Assembly (NCBI RefSeq): GCF_902167635.1
Contig: NZ_CABHMS010000002.1
Span: 372,001-436,000, forward strand
Direction: 5' to 3'
Length of the DNA stretch: 64,000 bases
Source of the DNA: Chitinophaga vietnamensis
GTDB lineage: Bacteria; Bacteroidota; Bacteroidia; Chitinophagales; Chitinophagaceae
Shown: in pieces, positions 1 through 8,897 of the stretch
How positions within the stretch are numbered: position 1 is the stretch's first letter
Layout of the letters: each line of letters opens with the position of its first letter
Translations under genes and position numbers: made by a program
Notes under the pieces: generated by a model
Databases searched by the model: none
What the model was told of the DNA's origin: nothing
Seen by the model: the letters and a program-made list of their open reading frames with translations, nothing else

Positions 1-1740
1 TACCGCGTGACGGGCAAACAACAATACCTCGATCTCGCCCGGTTTTTCCTCGATGTGCGCGGCCCGGGAACGCCGTATAGCCAGGAGTATAGCCAGTCGC
101 ACAAAAAAGTAACAGACCAGCATGAAGCCGTGGGCCATGCGGTACGCGCCACTTACATGTACACCGGTATGGCCGATGTGGCGGCGCTTACGGGCGATCG
201 TCAATATCTCCACGCCATCGATGATATCTGGGAAGATGTAGTGAACCGGAAACTGTACATCACCGGCGGCATCGGCGCCACCGGCGCAGGAGAGGCCTTC
301 GGAGCGGCTTACGACCTGCCGAACATGTCGGCCTATGCGGAAACCTGTGCGGCTATCGCCAATGTGTACTGGAACAGCCGCATGTTCCTGCTGCATGGCG
401 ATGCCCGTTACATCGATGTGCTGGAACGCACGCTGTACAATGGTTTGCTCTCGGGCGTATCGCTCAGCGGCGATCGTTTCTTCTACCCTAATCCACTGGC
501 GTCTATGGGGCAGCATCAACGCAGCGCCTGGTTTGGCTGTGCATGCTGCATCTCCAATATGACCCGCTTCCTGCCTTCGATGCCGGGTTACATCTATGCA
601 AAGAAAGACGATGATCTCTACCTGAATCTCTTTGTAGGAGATACCGCACAGATACAATTAAAATCGGGGAAGATAAAAATTATACAGCAGACAGATTATC
701 CATGGGAGGGAAGAGATGAGATCACGCTGGAACCTGCGCGGCCGCTGCCTTTCACATTGCGGGTGCGTATCCCCGGATGGGCGCAGGGCCATCCTGTGCC
801 GGGCAGTTTGTATGTAGAAGAAGACAGCGCCGCAGTGAATATCCCGCTCACGATCAACGGTCAGCCCTTATCTTATAAAATAGAAAAAGGTTACGCAGTG
901 ATCAAACGTACCTGGAAGAAGGGCGATAAACTGGTGATCGATTTTCCGATGGCCGTTAAGAAAGTATTAGCCGCTGCGCCTGTGAAGGCCGACAGTCGCC
1001 GCTTTGCGCTGGAGCGCGGCCCGCTCATGTTCTGCCTCGAAGGGCCGGACAACAAAGATGCGGTGGTACAAAATATCGTGGTCGATAAACAGGCGGCGGT
1101 ACAAACCGTCTTCCGTCCCGAACTGCTCAATGGCATCCTGACCTTGCAAATGCCCGGCAGCGCCGCCAGCAGGCAATTGCATAGCGATAGTATAATTACC
1201 ACGCAACAAACGGTAACGGCTATACCGTATTATGCCTGGGCGAATCGTGGCCCTGCTGAGATGACAGTTTGGATTCCTTACGAAACATCGGCCGCCCGCC
1301 CGAAACCTGCGCCCACCATCGCTTCCAAGAGCAAGGTGCTGGCATCGGTGAAGAATGAGCGCATGTACAAGGCGGTCAATGACCAATACGATCCGCAGGA
1401 CTCTAAAGATAACAGCGCCGTTTACCTGCACTGGTGGCCTAACAAAGGCACAACAGAATGGATCAGCTATGAATTCGACAGCGTTCATACGGTGAGCCGC
1501 TCCCGTGTGTATTGGTATGATGATGGCCCTTTCGGCGGTTGCCGTATCCCTGCCGCATGGAAACTATATTACAAACAAGGTAACAGCTGGATACCTGTTA
1601 AGAACATCGTGCCATATCCTGTCACGAAAGACCGCTACGATACTGTCACCTTCGAGCCTGTGGCTACTTCCGCTATGAAGCTGGAAGTACAGCTGCCGGC
1701 CGATAATTCATCCGGGGTACACGAATGGACGGTGGAATAA
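1..1740 (+). CDS. GH127 (DUF1680) beta-L-arabinofuranosidase, 5'-truncated by window edge
   Basis: Glycoside hydrolase family 127 enzymes release terminal beta-L-arabinofuranose from plant arabinans and glycoproteins. The frame is open to base 1, so the true start lies outside the window and the GTG at 7 is internal. The family's zinc-thiolate active site is visible: Glu and Cys in AETCA (nt about 337-351) and the GCACC cluster (nt 535-549), where the first Cys of the CC pair is the expected nucleophile. The last 130 or so residues (EWISYEFDSVHTV, then YWYDDG) look like a discoidin/F5-8 type C module, common at the end of Bacteroidota GH127 proteins. It is followed 44 bp later by a GH78 gene and then an esterase on the same strand, which suggests an operon against arabinose- and rhamnose-bearing pectin or arabinogalactan. 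The family is clear; the exact substrate is inferred. Confidence 0.9.
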   Translation, partial: YRVTGKQQYLDLARFFLDVRGPGTPYSQEYSQSHKKVTDQHEAVGHAVRATYMYTGMADVAALTGDRQYLHAIDDIWEDVVNRKLYITGGIGATGAGEAFGAAYDLPNMSAYAETCAAIANVYWNSRMFLLHGDARYIDVLERTLYNGLLSGVSLSGDRFFYPNPLASMGQHQRSAWFGCACCISNMTRFLPSMPGYIYAKKDDDLYLNLFVGDTAQIQLKSGKIKIIQQTDYPWEGRDEITLEPARPLPFTLRVRIPGWAQGHPVPGSLYVEEDSAAVNIPLTINGQPLSYKIEKGYAVIKRTWKKGDKLVIDFPMAVKKVLAAAPVKADSRRFALERGPLMFCLEGPDNKDAVVQNIVVDKQAAVQTVFRPELLNGILTLQMPGSAASRQLHSDSIITTQQTVTAIPYYAWANRGPAEMTVWIPYETSAARPKPAPTIASKSKVLASVKNERMYKAVNDQYDPQDSKDNSAVYLHWWPNKGTTEWISYEFDSVHTVSRSRVYWYDDGPFGGCRIPAAWKLYYKQGNSWIPVKNIVPYPVTKDRYDTVTFEPVATSAMKLEVQLPADNSSGVHEWTVE

Positions 1741-1784
1741 TCACCGTTATTAGTTTTCGGGGAAAAGATGTATTTTATCTTTCT

Positions 1785-4160
1785 ATGAAAACGATCCGTT
1801 GCATTTACTTTTCCACGTTGTGGCTGCTGCTGTCGATGCAGCTGCCTGCACAATCCACGGTGGTGAATGGCCGGTTGAAACCCGGCATCTGGCCTGCCTC
1901 GTGGATCGCCTGTCCGGGCGCTCCCGCCAAAGCATATGGCGTGTATCATTTCAGGCGGGTTATTTCACTGCCTGTCAAACCCGCTACCTTCAAGGTACAT
2001 GTAACTGCGGATAACCGTTACCGTTTGTTCGTGAACGGCAAAGCCGTTTGCAGCGGGCCTGCCCGCGGCGACCTGTTCAACTGGTATTACGAAACGGTAG
2101 ATATCGCGCCATACCTGCAAAGCGGCAACAATACCATTGCAGCTCTGGTGTGGAATATGGGCGAGCTGGCGCCGGTGGCGCAGATCAGCAACCGTACCGG
2201 TTTTTTATTACAGGGAGATGGAGAAGAAGAGAACATCATCAATACCAACACGCACTGGAAGGTGTTGCACGACAGCGCCTACTCGCCCTGCTCCACCGAC
2301 AATGGCCAGCGCCTGCATGCCTACATCGTTACCGGCCCCGGCGATGAGATACAGGGCAATGCCTATCCCTGGGGATGGGAGCAGCCAGGCTATAACGACA
2401 GCAGCTGGCACACCGCTATGACTATCGCCACCCGCGCCACGCCGGAAGGTTACGGCACCGATAATTTCTGGACCCTCGCACCGCGCAGCATCCCGCTTTT
2501 TGAAGAGTTACGGCAACGCATATACGTAGTGAGGCGTAGCAGGGGGATCAATATAAAGGAAGGATTCACAGATGGCGGTCATCCGCTCCATATCCCAGCG
2601 CACAGCACCGTGCAGCTATTGCTGGACCAGACGTATAATACAGTCGCCTATCCGGAATTGCGCGTGAGCAAAGGAAAGGGAGCCAGCATCAAACTCACCT
2701 ACGCAGAAGCCCTGTTCGATGAAGCCGGGCAGAAAGGCAACCGCAATGAGATAAACGGCAAAGAGATCATCGGTAACTATGATCTCTTTCATCCCGATGG
2801 CGGCGCCGACAGGCAGTTCCGGCCGCTCTGGTTCCGGACTTACCGCTACCTGCAACTGGATATCACTACGGGCAGCGAGCCTCTCGTGATCAATGAGCTT
2901 TATGGCATGCGTACCGGCTATCCCTTGCAGCTCAAAGCGGACTTCAGCTGCAACGACAGCTCTCTCAACAACATCTGGCAAACCGGCTGGCGTACCGCGC
3001 AGCTCTGTGCCGGCGAAACTTATTTCGATTGCCCCTACTACGAACAGTTGCAATACGAAGGCGATACCCGTATACAGTCCCTCATCTCACTCTACACCAG
3101 CGGCGATGATCGCCTGATGCGCAAGGCGCTGATGGATTTCTATCATTCCAGAACGCCCGACGGGCAGCCGCAGGGCCGCTATCCCAGTAACCGTTTACAA
3201 GTAATACCCACCTTTTCATTGTTCTGGATATCGATGATCCACGACTACTGGATGTACCGCCAGGATGATGCTTATCTCCAGCAATTCCTTTCCGCCGTTA
3301 AAGATGTGCTGGACTGGCACGAGCGCGGCATCAACCCGCAAACCGGTATGCTTGGGCCTTTGAGCTGGTGGAGCTTTATCGACTGGGTACCTGGCCTCGA
3401 CAATTTCGATGGCGGCGGCGAGCATAATACAGCCATCCGCACTTTGCATTATGCCTATACTTTATCACAGGCAGCGCAGCTGGCAGATTATTTCGGGCAG
3501 AAAGAAAATGCTGCACACTGGCGGCAGCTGGCAGCTATGCTCAACGCCCGCACCTATCAACAATGTTTCGATACTGCCAGAGGCGTAATGGCCGATGCCC
3601 CTGAAAAGCGCAGCTACAGCCAGCATGCGAACATCATGGCGGCGCTCAGCGGCGCTATTGATGGCAAAGAGATGCAACATGTTTTGCAAAAAGTGCTCAG
3701 TGATAGCACGCTGAGCCAGGCTACATTTTACTATCGATTCTATCTCACGCAAGCGCTGAAAAAGGCCGGCATGGCGGATGTGTATTATAGTCAGCTCGGA
3801 CCCTGGCGGAATATGCTGAAGATCGGTCTTACCACTTTCGCAGAAAAACCGGAGCCTACGCGCTCGGATTGTCATGCCTGGGCGGCCAGTCCAAATTACG
3901 ATTTCCTGGCTACCATTTGCGGCATCGTGCCCGATGCACCTGGATTCCGCAAAGTATTGATAGCGCCTGCTCCCGGGCCGCTAACGCAGGTGCATGGCGT
4001 ATTACCGCATCCGGCAGGCAATATAACGGTAACGCTTACACGTAATGGAGCGCAGGGAATTAGTGGTACCGTGATATTGCCGCCAGGCCTTAACGGGCGT
4101 TTCAGCTGGCAGGGTAAAGAGATGCCATTACATGAAGGCAGCCAGCAGGTGAGGTTATAG
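1785..4160 (+). CDS. GH78-type alpha-L-rhamnosidase, secreted
   Basis: Predicted exo-acting alpha-L-rhamnosidase. I chose ATG 1785 because the protein then begins with a signal peptide (MKTIRCIYFSTLWLLLSMQL, cut after PAQS); the longer frame from 1725 overlaps the preceding gene and puts 20 polar residues before the signal. N-terminal beta-sandwich domains (FKVHVTADNRYRLFVNGKAV, typical of the Bac_rhamnosid_N fold) precede an alpha/alpha barrel. The barrel motif DCPYYEQLQYEGDTR, around residues 415-429, corresponds to the acidic catalytic region of GH78. The C-terminus (GIVPDAPGFRKVLIAP) is the usual end of the family. Length, about 791 residues, is normal for a single-module secreted form. 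Spacing to both neighbours is short, so cotranscription is likely. Confidence 0.9.
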   Translation: MKTIRCIYFSTLWLLLSMQLPAQSTVVNGRLKPGIWPASWIACPGAPAKAYGVYHFRRVISLPVKPATFKVHVTADNRYRLFVNGKAVCSGPARGDLFNWYYETVDIAPYLQSGNNTIAALVWNMGELAPVAQISNRTGFLLQGDGEEENIINTNTHWKVLHDSAYSPCSTDNGQRLHAYIVTGPGDEIQGNAYPWGWEQPGYNDSSWHTAMTIATRATPEGYGTDNFWTLAPRSIPLFEELRQRIYVVRRSRGINIKEGFTDGGHPLHIPAHSTVQLLLDQTYNTVAYPELRVSKGKGASIKLTYAEALFDEAGQKGNRNEINGKEIIGNYDLFHPDGGADRQFRPLWFRTYRYLQLDITTGSEPLVINELYGMRTGYPLQLKADFSCNDSSLNNIWQTGWRTAQLCAGETYFDCPYYEQLQYEGDTRIQSLISLYTSGDDRLMRKALMDFYHSRTPDGQPQGRYPSNRLQVIPTFSLFWISMIHDYWMYRQDDAYLQQFLSAVKDVLDWHERGINPQTGMLGPLSWWSFIDWVPGLDNFDGGGEHNTAIRTLHYAYTLSQAAQLADYFGQKENAAHWRQLAAMLNARTYQQCFDTARGVMADAPEKRSYSQHANIMAALSGAIDGKEMQHVLQKVLSDSTLSQATFYYRFYLTQALKKAGMADVYYSQLGPWRNMLKIGLTTFAEKPEPTRSDCHAWAASPNYDFLATICGIVPDAPGFRKVLIAPAPGPLTQVHGVLPHPAGNITVTLTRNGAQGISGTVILPPGLNGRFSWQGKEMPLHEGSQQVRL

Positions 4161-4188
4161 AGAGAAGGACGCAACCATCTTAAAGGAT

Positions 4189-5097
4189 ATGATGAAACAA
4201 TTATTCGTACTGCTTGTCTGCCTGAAAACCGCTACAGCCGCTGCGCAGCAGCAGTGGCCACTTTATACGGACAGTATCCCCAATTCAATTGCAGTGGCTG
4301 ATGCGGAAGAAAGGCGGCCCGATGCCACCGTGGATACGCTGGTCCTGAAAGTATCGCGGCCTACGCTCACGGTGTACCCGCCCGCGGCCGGCAAAGCCAA
4401 TGGCACGGCGGTGATCATCTGCCCCGGTGGCGGCTATCACCTGCTTTGTATCAAGATGGAAGGGGAGAAGGTGGCGCGGGCCTTTGCGCAACAAGGCGTT
4501 ACTGCCTTTGTACTGAAATACCGCCTGCCCGACCAGCATACCATGCGAACGCCATCCATCGGGCCTTTGCAGGATGCGCAGCAGGCCATCCTGACGGTGC
4601 GGCAACAGGCAGCGCGCTGGCATATCGATCCGCATCGCGTAGGCATCATGGGCTTCTCTGCGGGTGGCCACCTCGCGGCTACGGCGGGCACACACTTTTC
4701 GCAAGGGTGCATTCCTAATCCCGCGCATGTTAGTCTGCGCCCCGATTTCATGCTGCTGGTGTACCCGGTGATCAGCTTTTCCGACAGCATCGGCCACCAA
4801 GGTTCGCGTACCAACCTTTTAGGCGCATCGCCGAAGAAGGCCGATGTTATTGCCTTTTCCAATGAATGGCAGGTAAGCAATGCTACGCCCCCTGCTTTGC
4901 TGCTGCATGCGGCAGATGATAAAGTAGTGTCGGTGAGTAACAGCATACAGTTTTATGAGGCATTGCGCAGGCATCACGTAGCGGCGGCTTTGCACATATA
5001 TGAAAAGGGCGATCATGGCTTTCTGCAAGAGCCGCCCTTCGCGGATTGGTTTGGCCGCTGCCTGCAATGGATGCGTGGAAACAACTGGATACGCTAG
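4189..5097 (+). CDS. Secreted alpha/beta-hydrolase, likely carbohydrate (acetyl/feruloyl) esterase
   Basis: A 302-residue alpha/beta-hydrolase with a signal peptide (MMKQLFVLLVCLKTATAAAQ). The oxyanion loop CPGGGYH is near residues 79-84. The nucleophile elbow GFSAGG places Ser157, and Asp244 (LLLHAADDK) and His276 (KGDHGF) complete a plausible triad. These are features of xylan/pectin acetylesterase-like proteins of Bacteroidota, often annotated as BD-FAE or acetyl xylan esterase. It follows the GH78 gene by 28 bp and probably removes ester decorations from the same glycan. Its stop overlaps the stop of the convergent methyltransferase gene (TAG on each strand sharing bases 5095-5096). The start at 4189 is followed immediately by a second ATG at 4192; the two cannot be separated. 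Confidence 0.85.
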   Translation: MMKQLFVLLVCLKTATAAAQQQWPLYTDSIPNSIAVADAEERRPDATVDTLVLKVSRPTLTVYPPAAGKANGTAVIICPGGGYHLLCIKMEGEKVARAFAQQGVTAFVLKYRLPDQHTMRTPSIGPLQDAQQAILTVRQQAARWHIDPHRVGIMGFSAGGHLAATAGTHFSQGCIPNPAHVSLRPDFMLLVYPVISFSDSIGHQGSRTNLLGASPKKADVIAFSNEWQVSNATPPALLLHAADDKVVSVSNSIQFYEALRRHHVAAALHIYEKGDHGFLQEPPFADWFGRCLQWMRGNNWIR

Positions 5098-5726
5098 GCC
5101 ATTTTTCTCCCGGCGAAGCGGATCACGGCGCCTTTGCCGATGTGAGATTCCCCTTCATCGAGCCATACATCTGTATCTTCCAGTAAGAGGATATCATAGT
5201 TGCTGAAATCGCTGAGCAGCTCTTCGCGGGAATAGAGCATGTCTATTTCTGTGGGGCCGCCAACTTCAGGGTGCGCGCGCCTGTAATCAAGATGACGCTT
5301 GCTGAAGGCTTCGAGGAGAATGATACCGCCGGGGCGTAAACAGGCGTCCAGCTTGTGATGGAACAGGGATTTCTTCTCTGCCGCAAAATGCGCGTAGATC
5401 AGGCCTATGGCGTCGAACCGGGCATCGTCGAATGATAGTTGTGCGAGGTCGCCCACGATGTAATCGATAGATACGTTGCGTTCCCGGGCCAGTTGCAGGG
5501 CTTTGGCCTGCCCGGTGATGCTGAGGTCAAAAGCGGTAACGTCCCATCCTAACTGTGCCGCATATACGCCGTTGCGGCCTTCGCCGTCTGCCGGCATCAG
5601 GATCGCGCCGGGTGCGAACTCCGGCAGCCATTCCCGGAAAAATTCATTAGGCGCTTTGCCGAAAGCATAGGTAGCTTCCTGGTAGCGTTCCTCCCATTTT
5701 CTTTTGTAATCTTCCTCCCGGTTCAT
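5094..5726 (-). CDS. Class I SAM-dependent methyltransferase
   Basis: A 210-residue cytosolic protein with the Rossmann methyltransferase pattern: motif I ILMPADGEGRNGVYAA (near residues 42-57), the acidic VTAFDLS that follows strand 2, VGDLAQLSF, and CLRPGGIILLEAF. It resembles the small TehB/thiopurine-like group that methylates small molecules; the substrate cannot be told from sequence. No signal peptide. It stands alone between a convergent esterase and an AraC gene on the same strand. A TAAATTG element on the minus strand at about 5750-5744, close to the start codon, could be a -7 box, but no matching -33 box was seen. Confidence 0.8.
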   Translation of the reverse strand: MNREEDYKRKWEERYQEATYAFGKAPNEFFREWLPEFAPGAILMPADGEGRNGVYAAQLGWDVTAFDLSITGQAKALQLARERNVSIDYIVGDLAQLSFDDARFDAIGLIYAHFAAEKKSLFHHKLDACLRPGGIILLEAFSKRHLDYRRAHPEVGGPTEIDMLYSREELLSDFSNYDILLLEDTDVWLDEGESHIGKGAVIRFAGRKMA

Positions 5727-5799
5727 AAACAGCTTTTTTGCTGCAATTTAGCCCCCTGGCGACTTTGCGGAGCAGGACAAAAACGTAGTTCAACAGTAC

Positions 5800-6630
5800 T
5801 TATCTGAAATGCTGCCGGTATTTCTGTGGAGCGTGACCGGTATGTTTACGGAAGAAGCGTACAAAATAAGAAGCATCTTCATACCCCAGTTGGCACGCGA
5901 TTTCTTTCACCTGCGCCGGGGTGGCCAGCAGCAACCTTTTTGCCTCAAGGATGATGCAGTTGTTGATCAGCTCCGAGCAATTTTTCCCGGCGGCAGTTTT
6001 GGTAATGTTATTCAGCTGATAGATGGAGAGATGCAGCTGTGCGGCATACCAGGCCACTTGTTTGTGGTGGGAGAGGTGCGTTTCCAGTAAGGCGATCAGC
6101 TCATGATAACGTTGCTGTATATACGAATCGCCGGGTGCTGCCGGCGCTTGTTGCCGGCGCCGTAACAACCCGATGAAGAAGAGATCGAGGCTGGCGCGGA
6201 TGGCATCCAGGTATTTGTCTTCCTGCTGCCTGTTTTCCTGGAATATATGTTGCAGCAAAGGATACAACGCTGACCACTGGCGGCTATCCAGCTGCCAGGC
6301 ATTTTGCATGGAAGCCTCGCGCAGCAAGGGGCTATGATAAAAATCGGGTGTAAAATGCAGCAGGTAGCCTTCACAGGGTGAGTGTAATACAAGTTGGTGT
6401 ACTTGTCCGGGCCGCAGCAGGAACACACAATGATCGTTCACAGTATAAGGCTCAAAATCAATCTCATGGCTGCCGCTGGCCTTTTTCAGCGCCAGCAGGA
6501 AAAAGAAATCATGCCGGTGTATGTCTTGTATCATATCACGACCGCCCATCATCTCCGCTACATCGCGGATGAAGAAGGCCGCCGGCATTGCGGCGATATG
6601 CCGTACAGGAATTGTTTGCATCTTGGCCAT
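5800..6630 (-). CDS. AraC-family transcriptional regulator
   Basis: Cytosolic DNA-binding regulator with an N-terminal cupin-like sensing half (IHRHDFFFLLALKKASGSHE, then FLLRPGQVHQL) and a C-terminal AraC double helix-turn-helix (HLSIYQLNNITK, later ACQLGYEDASYFVRFFRKHTG, where the second helix is very well conserved). I chose ATG 6630 (MAKMQTIPVRHI) because related proteins start just before the QTIPVR motif; the frame extends to 6654 and an internal ATG at 6621 is also possible. It is transcribed away from the beta-helix lipoprotein gene at 6913 across a 280-bp gap, so that gene is a candidate target, without direct evidence. Confidence 0.85.
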   Translation of the reverse strand: MAKMQTIPVRHIAAMPAAFFIRDVAEMMGGRDMIQDIHRHDFFFLLALKKASGSHEIDFEPYTVNDHCVFLLRPGQVHQLVLHSPCEGYLLHFTPDFYHSPLLREASMQNAWQLDSRQWSALYPLLQHIFQENRQQEDKYLDAIRASLDLFFIGLLRRRQQAPAAPGDSYIQQRYHELIALLETHLSHHKQVAWYAAQLHLSIYQLNNITKTAAGKNCSELINNCIILEAKRLLLATPAQVKEIACQLGYEDASYFVRFFRKHTGHAPQKYRQHFR

Positions 6631-6912
6631 ATGTAAAGGTAGGGAGTATGCCAATGATTAATATCTCCTTAAAAAAAATCTCCCCATGATAAATATTTCA
6701 TTTTAGTTGTACCTTGCTTGCCGTTAATAATAACGGAACCAGTCTGAAGAACCGTGCTGTAGTCATTTGCCCAAAGCCTTGCTGTACTGAAGGAAGGTTT
6801 ACACCCATGATGCATTTGTCAGTCAATTTGTTGGACGCTAAAGTATTTACCCTGGCCAAACCATGTCTGCCATGAATACCTTTGAAACCTTTATTCACCA
6901 AATTCAACTCCT

Positions 6913-8520
6913 ATGAGAAAAACTGATCTATCCTTGCAAAAGCTCTGTGGATCTTTACTTCCACTATGTATCCTTTATTTTACCGGATGTCATAAACCTG
7001 ATGTACTGGGTGGTAAAAATGACCACGGCGGATCAAATACCTCCGGTACCAGCGCGTGGCCGGCGTCGCCACCTGCGGAGGTTTGCGGCAACACGCAATT
7101 GTTGACGGGGCCTGCTACTGCGCCAGCCGGCGCAATCAGGGTGCCGGCCGGTGATAACCATAGTTTCGACTTTCATGTGAAAGGAGCCACTTTCTACCTG
7201 GAATCCGGCGTGCATACCATCGGAAAAGATACGCTTAGTCAGATCATACCGGCCGACAGTACCACGTTTATCGGTGCGCCAGGCGCCATCCTGGATGGCC
7301 AGCATATCAACCAGTACGCGTTTACACAACGGGCCAGTAACGTAACGATCCGTTATCTTACCATCCGCAACTTCATGGCGCCGCGCGACGAAGGCGTTGT
7401 GAACCACGATGCCGGCGACAGATGGACCATCGAGTATAATACCATCTCCAATAACAAAGGCGCAGGCCTGATGGCCGGACCTAATAATATTTACCGTTAT
7501 AATTGTATAAAAGACAACGGTCAATATGGTATCAACTCCTGTTGTGGAACAGAGCTCAACGAGGTGGCCAATTTTGTATTGGATCATAACGAAATTACAG
7601 GTAACAATACAGACGACTGGGAGAAAAAGATCGATGGATGCGGCTGTACCGGCGGCGTAAAATTCTGGATCAACAAAAATGTCACCGTAACAAATAATTG
7701 GGTGCATAACAATAAAGGAGTAGGCCTGTGGCTGGATAATAATAACCGTGGCTTCCTGATCGAAAATAATTATATCAACGACAACGATGGAAATGGATTG
7801 ATGATAGAAGCCGGTTATGATGCCAGCGTACGCTTCAATAATTTTAGGAAGAATGCGATCGTTGCTGGTATGGAGAGTGCAAGAAAAGGAGATTATTTCC
7901 CGGTGCCGGCAATATATATTTCCGAAGCTGGCAGCCCGCAGGGATATAATATGCGCACTTTTCCCATGCTGATCAGCAATAATAATTTTGAAAATAACTG
8001 GGGTGGCGTAGTACTGTGGGAGAATTCAAACAGGTATAGCGGATCCAGTGCCAACACCCACCAGGCGGGCACTATCAAGATGAAAAGCCTGTACGATGAT
8101 TCTCCCTGTAAATCCGGTATATCGGATGTAATCCCCGGCAGTATTGTCGATAAATTTATCTGCCGCTGGTCAACAGAAAATGTGATAGTAGAGAATAATG
8201 ATTTCAGGATAGACAAAACGCAGGTGGGAGGCGGCAACTACAGCGGTATCAACGGGATATTTTCCGAGTACGGTTCCTTCCCTGAATTTGCCGGCTACCA
8301 GATCCCCTGGCGGATCACCTTTCAGCAGGGTAATGTGTTCCGCAATAACCATTATTTCGGCGACTGGCAATTTGCCGGATTTGAAGTAACGGCGCCCGAT
8401 GGCTCCCGTGTATCCTGGAAGGACTGGACCGCTCCTGCGCCTCCCGTACCCGATAAGCCTACCGCTGATAACCGCCCGGCAACATTCGGACAGGATCAGG
8501 GCAGTACTTATGTGAAATAA
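6913..8520 (+). CDS. Right-handed parallel beta-helix lipoprotein (polysaccharide lyase/GH-like)
   Basis: A 535-residue surface lipoprotein: the signal ends in the lipobox YFTGC (Cys26) and is followed by a Gly/Ser/Asn-rich linker. The main body has repeated N-rich beta-helix coils (for example NVTIRYLTIRN, NTISNNKGAGL, NNWVHNNKGVGLWLDNNNRG, NNDFRIDKTQ), typical of pectate-lyase and NosD/PbH1 proteins. Two Cys pairs (NSCCGTE, DGCGCTGG) inside the helix are unusual and may be structural or bind metal. Catalytic residues are not assignable by eye, so the activity, probably on acidic polysaccharide, is a guess. Its 3' end lies 80 bp before a lanthipeptide gene that has its own promoter. Confidence 0.75.
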   Translation: MRKTDLSLQKLCGSLLPLCILYFTGCHKPDVLGGKNDHGGSNTSGTSAWPASPPAEVCGNTQLLTGPATAPAGAIRVPAGDNHSFDFHVKGATFYLESGVHTIGKDTLSQIIPADSTTFIGAPGAILDGQHINQYAFTQRASNVTIRYLTIRNFMAPRDEGVVNHDAGDRWTIEYNTISNNKGAGLMAGPNNIYRYNCIKDNGQYGINSCCGTELNEVANFVLDHNEITGNNTDDWEKKIDGCGCTGGVKFWINKNVTVTNNWVHNNKGVGLWLDNNNRGFLIENNYINDNDGNGLMIEAGYDASVRFNNFRKNAIVAGMESARKGDYFPVPAIYISEAGSPQGYNMRTFPMLISNNNFENNWGGVVLWENSNRYSGSSANTHQAGTIKMKSLYDDSPCKSGISDVIPGSIVDKFICRWSTENVIVENNDFRIDKTQVGGGNYSGINGIFSEYGSFPEFAGYQIPWRITFQQGNVFRNNHYFGDWQFAGFEVTAPDGSRVSWKDWTAPAPPVPDKPTADNRPATFGQDQGSTYVK

Positions 8521-8549
8521 CACTGTAAGCTGTCTGCATCTGGTGGAAC

Positions 8550-8557
8550 TAACTTTG
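8550..8557 (+). promoter_or_regulatory. Bacteroidota -7 element for the lanthipeptide gene
   Basis: TAACTTTG is an exact match to the Bacteroidota -7 consensus TAnnTTTG, 43 bp before ATG 8601. No clear -33 TTTG box is seen upstream. Placement after the stop of the beta-helix gene suggests the small peptide is transcribed separately. Confidence 0.6.
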
Positions 8558-8600
8558 CTTTGTAAATCAGTATTGATTGCAACAATAAAATCCACCAATT

Positions 8601-8801
8601 ATGAAAAAGCAATCGACTTCACCTAAGTTACAGTTGAAAAAAATTAAAGTAGCCAGTCTGAGCGGATGGACTACGGCCGTAAAAGCAGGGATCTGCTCAT
8701 CGCCTGTACTTTCTGTTTGTGTGTGTGATACCGCAGGCAATCCCTGTCGCACGGATGGTTGCGCTACGGACAATGTTACTTGCTCCATCTGCGTGTTGTA
8801 G
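8601..8801 (+). CDS. Class I lanthipeptide-type precursor peptide (orphan)
   Basis: A 66-residue peptide with the leader pattern of Bacteroidota class I lanthipeptide precursors (pinensin-like group): Lys-rich start MKKQSTSPKLQLKKIKVASL, that is K-L-x-L-K-K-x-K-V-A-S-L, then a Gly/Trp stretch and a core. The C-terminal 38 residues hold seven Cys and eight Ser/Thr (for example GICSSPVLSVCVCD, NPCRTDGC, NVTCSICVL), which suits dehydration and lanthionine formation. No LanB-like dehydratase, LanC cyclase, peptidase or ABC exporter is found in this window, so maturation enzymes would have to act from elsewhere. It has its own -7 element (8550) and a strong terminator (8818). The family call rests on leader style and core composition; ring pattern and activity are unknown. 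Confidence 0.75.
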   Translation: MKKQSTSPKLQLKKIKVASLSGWTTAVKAGICSSPVLSVCVCDTAGNPCRTDGCATDNVTCSICVL

Positions 8802-8817
8802 GTAATATTCAAATTAT

Positions 8818-8855
8818 AAAAAAGCTGCGGCGCATGTGCGCCGCAGCTTTTTTAT
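8818..8855 (+). terminator. Strong Rho-independent terminator after the lanthipeptide gene
   Basis: Perfect 14-bp arms (AAAGCTGCGGCGCA at 8821-8834, complement at 8837-8850) around a very tight loop, followed by a T-run. It ends the small-peptide transcript 17 bp after its stop codon and separates it from the HTCS gene. Confidence 0.9.
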
Positions 8856-8859
8856 TGCT

Positions 8860-8867
8860 TATGTTTG
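8860..8867 (+). promoter_or_regulatory. -7 element for HTCS gene
   Basis: TATGTTTG matches TAnnTTTG exactly. It lies just after the terminator T-run and 30 bp before ATG 8898, so the HTCS sensor probably has its own promoter. Confidence 0.55.
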
Positions 8868-8897
8868 CAGCATCGCCAACACCAAAACCGTTAGTTC

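Noticed and set aside
1725-1784. GH78 start at 1725
   Set aside because: It overlaps the GH127 stop region and places polar residues ahead of an obvious signal peptide beginning at 1785.
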